Origin: Bryobacterales bacterium
GTDB lineage: Bacteria; Acidobacteriota; Terriglobia; Bryobacterales; Bryobacteraceae
Direction of reading: 5' to 3'
Length of the DNA: 11,360 bases
NCBI GenBank assembly: GCA_003132905.1
Contig: PKZC01000388.1
Coordinates: 1 to 11,360 of the forward strand
The stretch's first letter is position 1. Every line of letters starts with the position of its first letter. The notes under the pieces were generated by a model, which worked only from the letters and a program-made list of their open reading frames with translations, had not been told where the DNA came from and made no database searches. The translations under genes were made by a program, and so were the position numbers. Shown piece after piece: positions 7,388 through 11,360 of this stretch.

Positions 7388-8333
7388 ATGGGCAAACCAT
7401 CCGCCGGCGATAACGAAACCAAGGCAGTGAAGACGATCACACTACGGCACGACCTCGATGCTTGTTCCAAGTTCTTCGAGTGGGCCATCAAGATGGGATA
7501 TACGCCAGCCAATCCTGTGCGCGGCGTCACGAAACCATCAACGGAAGATGCCGTCCGCATGTACATCCTGTCGAACCCAGAAGAGTTCCTGTACTTTGAA
7601 GAGGCGCAGGCACGCAGCATGGATTTACGTGACGTTGCCACGCTCATCATCAATCAGGGAATGCGCCCTGAAGAGGTCATTGAGATCGAAAGAAGAACGT
7701 TGACCTCATTGCTCGGACCCTGCGGATTCCGAGCGGTAAGACAAAAGCGGCCAGACGAACCTTGCGTCTCACCGCTGATTCCTTCGAGGTCCTGAAGAGA
7801 CGGATACAGGACGGCGAGCAGTCAGAAGCGAAGCTGAAGGAACTCTGCGAACGCATTGCGAAGCGGCGGAAGATGGACCCGGAAAGAATTGCGGAGCGGG
7901 AACGCCGAAAACGTGGGTTCGTGTTCCCTGCACGCAGAGTGGGGAAGCGCGGGAACAGCCACGTTTCACTCTCCGGTCTGGAGAACTGCCACAACGACGT
8001 TTTGGAAGCGTGCATGAGAAAAGGCCAGACCATTCCATTCGTCCTTTACGATTTTCGGCACACGTTCGCGACAAGGGCGGCGCAAGATGGAATGCCCCTG
8101 CCAACTCTGGCGTCAGTCTTGGGGCACTCATCATTACGGCAGTTCAGAAGTACGTTCATCCCACGCAGGACCATCAACAGACCGAGATGGACCGTATTGA
8201 CAAAATCCGGCACGAGAGCAAGCGCCAGTACCTTGAGTTGCTGCGTTCTCAGGCCCACGGTAGGCCCACGGCGACCGGGATTTCAGGGGATTTCGACGGA
8301 TTGGACGGGAAGGGGCGGGAAACCGTGCAATGA
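7388..8333 (+). pseudogene. tyrosine recombinase (phage integrase) remnant: N-terminus lost, two frameshifts
   Basis: The catalytic domain of a phage-type integrase is spread over three frames. Frame A (7388 to about 7687) has TITLRHDLDACSKFFEWAIK and DVATLIINQGMRPEEVIEI, with the first catalytic Arg. A missing base near 7687 moves to frame B, which reads RKKNVDLIARTLRIPSGKTKAARRTLRL (with the beta-hairpin Lys), LYDFRHTFATRAAQDG and LASVLGHSSLR. A second missing base near 8140 moves to frame C, with AVQKYVHPTQ (nucleophile Tyr), ending at 8333. The N-terminal arm-binding and most of the core-binding region (about 110 residues, judged against the intact integrase at 8643-9773) are absent; the frame is closed by a TAG at 7325. 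It is a clear paralogue of that intact integrase (ITLRHDLDA versus ITIRHDLHA; LIINQGMRPEEV versus LIIDQGMRPDEV). It is almost certainly non-functional, unless both shifts are errors and the N-terminus lies elsewhere. Confidence 0.87.
8251..8271. repeat. direct repeat pair AGGCCCACGG, 11-bp period
   Basis: AGGCCCACGG occurs at 8251-8260 and again at 8262-8271, inside the 3' coding part of the integrase remnant. One helical turn of spacing and a location about 140 bases from the tRNA-like sequence resemble integrase arm-type sites. A similar pair lies on the other side at 8560-8578. Confidence 0.45.
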
Positions 8334-8404
8334 CGGAGGAAGACGCCATCTCATTGGTTTCTCAAGCAACTAAGCGGAATCAGCAAAGATGGCAGAAAGA
8401 AGGT

Positions 8405-8455
8405 TGGAGGCGCGGGGCGGGATCGAACCGCCGAATAAAGGTTTTGCAGACCTAT
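8405..8455 (-). other. putative integration (att) core: 3' half of tRNA-Cys
   Basis: Phage and island tyrosine integrases commonly use the anticodon-to-3' segment of tRNA genes as the crossover site. Exactly that segment is preserved here, about 190 bases past the stop of an intact integrase. The 5' side of the fragment points right, which is the geometry of the far attachment site of an element extending to the right (integrase, HTH gene, terminase). The boundaries are inferred and no second copy is present in the window. Confidence 0.5.
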
Positions 8456-8462
8456 TATCTCT

Positions 8463-8476
8463 CCGCGATCCGCGAT
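8463..8476. repeat. 7-bp tandem duplication inside the tRNA-like 5' half
   Basis: CCGCGAT is repeated twice without a gap, where the D arm of the tRNA-Cys should be. It accounts for most of the surplus length of the 5' half. Confidence 0.6.
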
Positions 8477-8559
8477 CCTGGGCCACCGCGTATATACAAC
8501 TAGCGTAACCACCTGTAGCGCGCGCAGACCTTTTCCTTCGATCACTGTTTCCTTTCTCG

Positions 8560-8578
8560 GGCCACCTTTAGGCCACCT
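8560..8578. repeat. direct repeat pair GGCCACCT, 11-bp period; third partial copy at 8481
   Basis: GGCCACCT occurs at 8560-8567 and 8571-8578, with GGCCACC also at 8481-8487. The pair sits 65 bases downstream of the intact integrase stop and about 100 bases from the tRNA-like core, as expected for arm-type integrase binding sites. The remainder of 8334-8642 shows no gene. Confidence 0.45.
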
Positions 8579-8642
8579 CCGCGAGCGCGGACACTTTCTC
8601 GTCCAAGTCAACGCGCGTAAGAGATTTTTCGAGGAGAGCGCG

Positions 8643-9773
8643 CTAGTTCACGGAGGCGGACTTCGCTATTTCCGGCTGCTGGCCGAGCGACACGATGAAC
8701 TTCTCCATCGCCTTCGCCGTGTGCGAAGCCTGCGGATGGCAATACTTCATCACGACGCGCAGGCTGGAATGCCCGAGGATCGACGCGAGCGCGATAGGAT
8801 CGCCGACCGCCTCGCCGAAGCGAGTCGCGAACGTGTGGCGGAACTCGTACATGACGAACTCAGCGCCGATCTTCGCCACGACCGCGTCGTGCGCGTTGTT
8901 CAACTTCGTGAGATGGGTTCCGGTCTTTTTGCCCGCGAACACCCATCCTTGCGAGCGGCCGGCGGCCCGTTGCGCCAAGATAGTTTTCGTCGCCGGGGTC
9001 ATCACGAGCATGCGCTTCGCGGCCCGCGACTTGCCTTCGATAACCCGCAGCACGCCTTTCTCGAAATCCACGTGTTCGACGCGCAGGCACATAACCTCGT
9101 CGGGACGCATCCCCTGATCGATGATGAGCCGCGCCACGTCGTGAAGCGCGGGGAACGGTCCGTGCTTCTCCTTCTTGCCTCTCTTGTTCACAAGTTCGAA
9201 CTTCGAGAGAGCCGCGGCGAAGTACGCGCGCTCCTCGTCCGCCGTCACGACGTGGTCGCGCGTCGCGTCCTCCGCGCTCGGTACGCTCACGCGCTTGACC
9301 GGGTTCTCTCGGCACCAGTTCGCGTTCACCGCGTAGTTGAAGAAGGGCGACAAAGCGTGAAGATCATGCCGTATCGTGATCTCCTGGACCTTGCAGTCCA
9401 TCCGGCGCCACGTCTTGTATTCTTCGACCGAGTTCGGGCCGATTGAATGAACCGCGGCGTTTCCGAAGAATCGCTTCAGCGACGCGAAGCTCGTCCTAAG
9501 CCGCTTCGCCGTGCCTGGATGAGCTCTGTGCTCTCCCTCCGCCCACCGGAGAAACTTCTCGGCGGCCTCGCCGAACGGCATCGTCTTGATCGAGAGCCGA
9601 TCTTCCTGGCCGTTCCGCACCTTCTCCCGAGCTTTCACTAGCTCGCTCAAGGCGGCGCTGGCGTTTCGTTCGGTAGCCGCCAAGGCGGTGCTTCCGCTCC
9701 ACGTTCTTCCCTGGTGCTTGAAGCGGTAGTGCCATCGTCCGTTCTTCGACCGCAGGCCGGGATAGTTCTTCAT
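8643..9773 (-). CDS. int: tyrosine recombinase, phage integrase family, intact
   Basis: This 376-residue integrase would insert and excise the element that lies to its right. An N-terminal arm-binding-like segment (KNGRWHYRFKHQGRTWSGST, residues 10-29) precedes the SAM-like core-binding domain (about 64-160, MPFGEAAEKFLRWAEGE, TIRHDLHALSPFFNYAV). The catalytic domain carries R223 (DQGMRPDEV), K248 (VIEGKSRAAKR), Y309-x-x-R312 (MYEFRHTFATR, with Tyr in place of the first His of the HxxR box), H335 (SILGHSSLR) and the nucleophile Y344 (VMKYCHPQ). The ATG at 9771-9773 is supported by a GAGGAG site five bases upstream. It overlaps the HTH gene's reading frame by 278 bases and probably follows it in one transcript. 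It lies next to the tRNA-Cys-like att sequence and is a paralogue of the broken integrase at 7388-8333. Confidence 0.95.
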   Translation of the reverse strand: MKNYPGLRSKNGRWHYRFKHQGRTWSGSTALAATERNASAALSELVKAREKVRNGQEDRLSIKTMPFGEAAEKFLRWAEGEHRAHPGTAKRLRTSFASLKRFFGNAAVHSIGPNSVEEYKTWRRMDCKVQEITIRHDLHALSPFFNYAVNANWCRENPVKRVSVPSAEDATRDHVVTADEERAYFAAALSKFELVNKRGKKEKHGPFPALHDVARLIIDQGMRPDEVMCLRVEHVDFEKGVLRVIEGKSRAAKRMLVMTPATKTILAQRAAGRSQGWVFAGKKTGTHLTKLNNAHDAVVAKIGAEFVMYEFRHTFATRFGEAVGDPIALASILGHSSLRVVMKYCHPQASHTAKAMEKFIVSLGQQPEIAKSASVN

Positions 9774-9951
9774 CGGGTCTCCTCACCTGCCGGTCGATCC
9801 ATTCATCCAGCAGGCGCGATACGTATCTTACCTTGCGGCCGATCTTGGCATAGGGCGGGCCTTTGGACGCGCACCTCCAGCAACGCAAAGTGTGGACGCC
9901 GACGCCTAAGAGCGCGGCCACCTGCTCTTCCGAGAGCAACGAATCGCCCAT
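9496..9951 (-). CDS. excisionase-like helix-turn-helix DNA-binding protein (HTH_17/AlpA type), with an abnormally long reading frame
   Basis: The first 60 residues are a typical MerR-like/excisionase helix-turn-helix: SLLSEEQVAALLGVGVHTLR, then WRCASKGPPYAKIGRKVRY and VSRLLDEWIDRQVRRP. Such proteins bind att arms to direct excision or act as small regulators. The ATG at 9949-9951 is chosen over the open frame up to 10089, because a strong GGGAGAGG site lies seven bases before it and the domain starts there. Family members usually end just after DEWIDxQ, but this frame reads on for about 90 Arg-rich residues to 9496, inside the integrase gene, where it looks like a shadow. A TGA at 9772-9770, overlapping the integrase ATG as ATGA, is one frame away, so a lost base near the 3' end may have removed the true stop. 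The trustworthy coding part is about 9773-9951. Confidence 0.75.
   Translation of the reverse strand: MGDSLLSEEQVAALLGVGVHTLRCWRCASKGPPYAKIGRKVRYVSRLLDEWIDRQVRRPDEELSRPAVEERTMALPLQAPGKNVERKHRLGGYRTKRQRRLERASESSGEGAERPGRSALDQDDAVRRGRREVSPVGGGRAQSSSRHGEAA
9779..9784 (-). promoter_or_regulatory. ribosome binding site of the integrase
   Basis: GAGGAG on the minus strand, five bases before the ATG at 9773, fixes the integrase start even though it lies within the upstream HTH reading frame. Confidence 0.6.
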
Positions 9952-9958
9952 CGACGAA

Positions 9959-9966
9959 CCTCTCCC
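9959..9966 (-). promoter_or_regulatory. ribosome binding site of the HTH gene
   Basis: GGGAGAGG on the minus strand, seven bases upstream of the ATG at 9951, selects this start over upstream in-frame codons. Confidence 0.6.
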
Positions 9967-10105
9967 AAGGTTGGTTTGTAGCCCGATGGGAGACGAGTGC
10001 GCTTCGGGAGAGCGCGTGTCCGGGCTAATTTCGACCCCCGGAGTGCCGAGCCGCCTTGCACGGTGGGCGACGCCGGACCTTGGCGTCATTTGCCCGTCGC
10101 TGCTT

Positions 10106-10119
10106 CCGCCGCGCGGCGG
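10106..10119. repeat. 14-bp perfect palindrome CCGCCGCGCGGCGG
   Basis: This is a perfect palindrome without spacer, about 155 bases upstream of the HTH gene start, in the gap before the integrase module. It has no T-run, so it is not an intrinsic terminator; an operator or a protein-binding site is possible. Confidence 0.35.
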
Positions 10120-10135
10120 TCAGCGTAGCTATTAT

Positions 10136-10148
10136 TTTACCAAACTCT
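10136..10148 (-). promoter_or_regulatory. shared upstream motif AGAG(C)TTTGGTAAA, copy 1 (possible promoter/operator of HTH-int)
   Basis: On the minus strand AGAGTTTGGTAAA is followed by ATAATAG; TAAAAT inside it is a fair -10 box, but no good -35 lies 16-18 bases before it. The same motif with one extra C occurs upstream of the next gene (10570-10583). Confidence 0.3.
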
Positions 10149-10156
10149 GCCCCTAA

Positions 10157-10168
10157 ATTCGCGCGAAT
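10157..10168. repeat. 12-bp perfect palindrome ATTCGCGCGAAT
   Basis: This perfect palindrome lies in the AT-rich intergenic stretch between the HTH/int module and the 109-residue gene. Its position and symmetry suit a dimeric repressor site controlling the module (inference). Confidence 0.35.
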
Positions 10169-10180
10169 AAGCCAAACTAT

Positions 10181-10510
10181 TTAAGATTCACAGAAGTGGA
10201 GCTTCAGCATGGCCCGCGAGGCGAGCGCCGCTAGCGCGGTGGGTAGTTTCTCGGGCTTTTGATCGTCCTCGGTCAGTTCTGCAGATGCTCCTACGCCGAG
10301 ATCCTTTCCGTTTCGAAACAGCGATAAAACCGCGGTCCCACTGGCGCTGATGAAAGTCATCAAACCCAAGCGCTGCCCCTTAGCCAGCTCTTCAACTGTT
10401 TTCCAGTCGGTAGAGTAAAGAGGTACGTTGGCCGATCCGTCATCATAGTAACGATGAACAAGGGCGTCTATTTCAAATGGGGCTGAGTTGCAAATCTCTT
10501 GGGCTGTCAT
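10181..10510 (-). CDS. small phage protein, resembles phage ABA-sandwich domain proteins
   Basis: The protein is 109 residues. It begins MTAQEICNSAPFEIDALVHR, continues NVPLYSTDWKTVEELA, then LSLFRNGKDLGVGASAELTE, and ends ALAALASRAMLKLHFCES. The sequence 'initial helix with EID-L / YSTDW--V--L / beta strands / A--ALA-RA-L' matches my memory of the phage ABA-sandwich family (small proteins of unknown role in tailed phages and prophages). That assignment is tentative and based on pattern only. It sits between the terminase and the HTH/integrase genes on the same strand, which supports a phage origin. The start at 10510 has a possible AGAAAGGA site 12 or more bases upstream, rather far for a ribosome site, so translation may be weak. 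No catalytic motif is visible. Confidence 0.6.
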   Translation of the reverse strand: MTAQEICNSAPFEIDALVHRYYDDGSANVPLYSTDWKTVEELAKGQRLGLMTFISASGTAVLSLFRNGKDLGVGASAELTEDDQKPEKLPTALAALASRAMLKLHFCES

Positions 10511-10556
10511 GCTTTTCTATTGATCCTTTCTTGCGGTGCTACACGCGTGCGCAGCA

Positions 10557-10583
10557 CTTATACCTTCACTTTACCAAAGCTCT
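10557..10583 (-). promoter_or_regulatory. possible promoter/operator of the 109-residue gene, with copy 2 of the shared motif
   Basis: On the minus strand AGAGCTTTGGTAAA (10570-10583) is followed by GTGAAGG and TATAAG (10557-10562), a good -10 match located 46 bases before the ATG. A canonical -35 is missing. A short inverted repeat, GTGCT/AGCAC (10536-10557), overlaps the expected start of transcription. Confidence 0.35.
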
Positions 10584-10611
10584 AGGAACAAAGATCCGAT
10601 ATTGATACGTT

Positions 10612-11360
10612 TTAAGCGACAATACCGCCTCCCAACAACACGGTGGAATCCGCCACCTGCCCAAAGTTCCCGCCCCGCCTGATCCCCTGCCACAACGCGT
10701 ACGACAACCCGTCGATCGCGTGCCCGCGGGCCGCGTCGCTGTGATCGATGAGCAACTTCTGGTTGTTGCGATCCGGTTTGTAGCGAAGCTCCTTTAGGTC
10801 CGTGATAAGCCCGCGACAGCGCGGCGACACCGCCATCTGTTTTTTCTCAAGAAGGCCGTTAACCATGTCGATGCGATCCGCGAGCGGCGGATTGCTGCGC
10901 AGCGGAGCGGGGCGAACCTTGTAGTATCGGCCGGCCGCTCGCGTCAGTTCGCCCGACAAGGTCTTCCACGCGGTATCGTTCGCGGTAGCGGCGGCCGCGC
11001 TGCGATTGTTGCCGCTGGCGTCGCCGACCAATCGCAGCGAAGGGATCGCCCCGCGCAGCTTTGAGAGCGCCGCGGCCCACGCGATGATGGCTTCGGCGAG
11101 ATCGCCCGCGACAGCGTTGTCGATTTGGATCTCGTCTATCACCTCGACGGCGAACAAGCGCGCGTGTTCCGGCGCGAGGAGATGGGCGCGCGGCGCCCAG
11201 GTCTCGTCGATGGTGGCGAAGACGGCGGACATCGGGGCGACGTTGTAGTCGCAGCCGACCCAGATCTCCGGGACGCGAAGCCCCTTGGTCGTGGGCCGCG
11301 GCGATTCATCCCAGTAACACTCCCGCACGTGCCGCGCGGGATCGAAGCGATGGTACACGC
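10612..11360 (-). CDS. phage terminase large subunit, C-terminal nuclease part (N-terminus off window)
   Basis: This is the nuclease half of the DNA-packaging motor, which cuts concatemeric phage DNA. The RNase H-like fold is recognisable from a first Asp in EIWVGCDYNVAPMSAVF (about residue 37 of the visible part), an acidic strand VEVIDE, a second Asp in LRLVGDASGNNRS (about 113), and a third in ARGHAIDGLSYALW (about 216) near the end. Between them are the usual RSNPPLADRIDMVNGLL and GLITDLKELRY segments. The frame is open to the right edge; the apparent GTG at 11356-11358 lies within VYHRFDPARHV, which in relatives follows the ATPase domain, so it is not taken as the start. It is transcribed toward the small protein, HTH gene and integrase, 101 bases ahead of the next start. 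The gene seems intact where visible. Confidence 0.88.
   Translation of the reverse strand, partial: VYHRFDPARHVRECYWDESPRPTTKGLRVPEIWVGCDYNVAPMSAVFATIDETWAPRAHLLAPEHARLFAVEVIDEIQIDNAVAGDLAEAIIAWAAALSKLRGAIPSLRLVGDASGNNRSAAAATANDTAWKTLSGELTRAAGRYYKVRPAPLRSNPPLADRIDMVNGLLEKKQMAVSPRCRGLITDLKELRYKPDRNNQKLLIDHSDAARGHAIDGLSYALWQGIRRGGNFGQVADSTVLLGGGIVA

Larger units (their letters stand above)
8405..8492 (-). tRNA. tRNA-Cys(GCA)-like sequence: canonical 3' half, distorted 5' half
   Basis: Read on the minus strand, the anticodon-to-3'-end half is canonical. It has loop CTGCAAA with anticodon GCA (8445-8447) and stem AGGT/ACCT. After a five-base variable region comes a T arm GGCGG-TTCGATC-CCGCC (8416-8432). 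The acceptor strand CCGCGCC (8409-8415) is followed by discriminator U (8408), the tRNA-Cys identity base, and an encoded CCA (8405-8407). Upstream, TACGCGG at 8486-8492 could pair with five of the seven acceptor bases and is followed by TGGCC as in real tRNA-Cys genes. However, there are about 12 bases too many before the anticodon, including a 7-bp tandem duplication, and no D stem can be drawn. It is best read as a tRNA-Cys 3' half left or carried by an integrative element, with a decayed or fortuitous 5' half; a working tRNA is unlikely. Confidence 0.55.

Noticed and set aside
6735..7400. 221-residue minus-strand frame over the serine recombinase
   Set aside because: It is a shadow of the recombinase; composition (P, R, G rich) and lack of motifs do not support coding.
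8251..8578. Possible CRISPR-like array from the GGCC-rich repeats
   Set aside because: Units are only 8-10 bases, occur in pairs with 11-bp period, and have no spacers of regular length.
8351..8611. 86-residue minus-strand frame across the gap between integrases
   Set aside because: It runs through the tRNA-like sequence and repeats and has no protein-like features or ribosome site.
8721..9446. Long open frame (241 residues) on the plus strand opposite the integrase
   Set aside because: It is an antisense shadow of the intact integrase, rich in R, H and A with no domain pattern; high-GC coding strands often open the opposite frame.

Overview
The window looks like a chromosomal accessory region from a moderately GC-rich soil-type bacterium. 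The protein style (a PAS-PAS sigma-54 regulator next to a secreted 'TYMERDEDRR' protein, a YihY/BrkB protein, and this flavour of tyrosine integrase) suggests Acidobacteriota, possibly Bryobacterales/Solibacter-like. That assignment rests on remembered protein style, not on a marker gene.

Left part (1-5922). The window opens inside an IS4-family insertion sequence on the minus strand. Its transposase carries all three DDE catalytic residues but has one in-frame amber codon near the N-terminus. The IS abuts the 5' end of a PAS-PAS-AAA+-Fis sigma-54-dependent activator on the plus strand. The activator has lost the front of its first PAS domain and its native start, and it is further split by an apparent one-base insertion at about 1771. 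Three plus-strand genes follow closely: a signal-peptide protein whose start overlaps the activator stop (TGATG), a YihY/BrkB-family inner-membrane protein, and a CLC-family anion transporter with unusual filter and proton-path residues. They could be co-transcribed as an envelope or ion-homeostasis cluster.

Middle part (5923-8642). A small secreted protein faces left. A serine recombinase has an intact catalytic core but no in-frame canonical start codon. Next is a tyrosine integrase remnant that lacks its N-terminal domain and has two one-base frameshifts. Last is a 309-base non-coding gap holding a tRNA-Cys(GCA)-like sequence: its 3' half is canonical, its 5' half is distorted, and pairs of short direct repeats with 11-bp period lie on either side.

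Right part (8643-11360). A phage-type module lies on the minus strand. In order of transcription it has the C-terminal nuclease half of a large terminase, a small protein resembling phage ABA-sandwich proteins, an excisionase-like HTH protein and an intact tyrosine integrase that ends next to the tRNA-like attachment site. This reads as one end of an integrated prophage or satellite that extends beyond the right edge. The remnants on its left suggest that the same tRNA region has been invaded more than once.

No clearly new system is evident. The most interesting points are the tRNA-Cys/attachment-site architecture between two related integrases, the position of terminase directly beside int/att, the deviant CLC residues, and a recurring pattern of one-base indels in G/C runs that could be either gene decay or assembly error.
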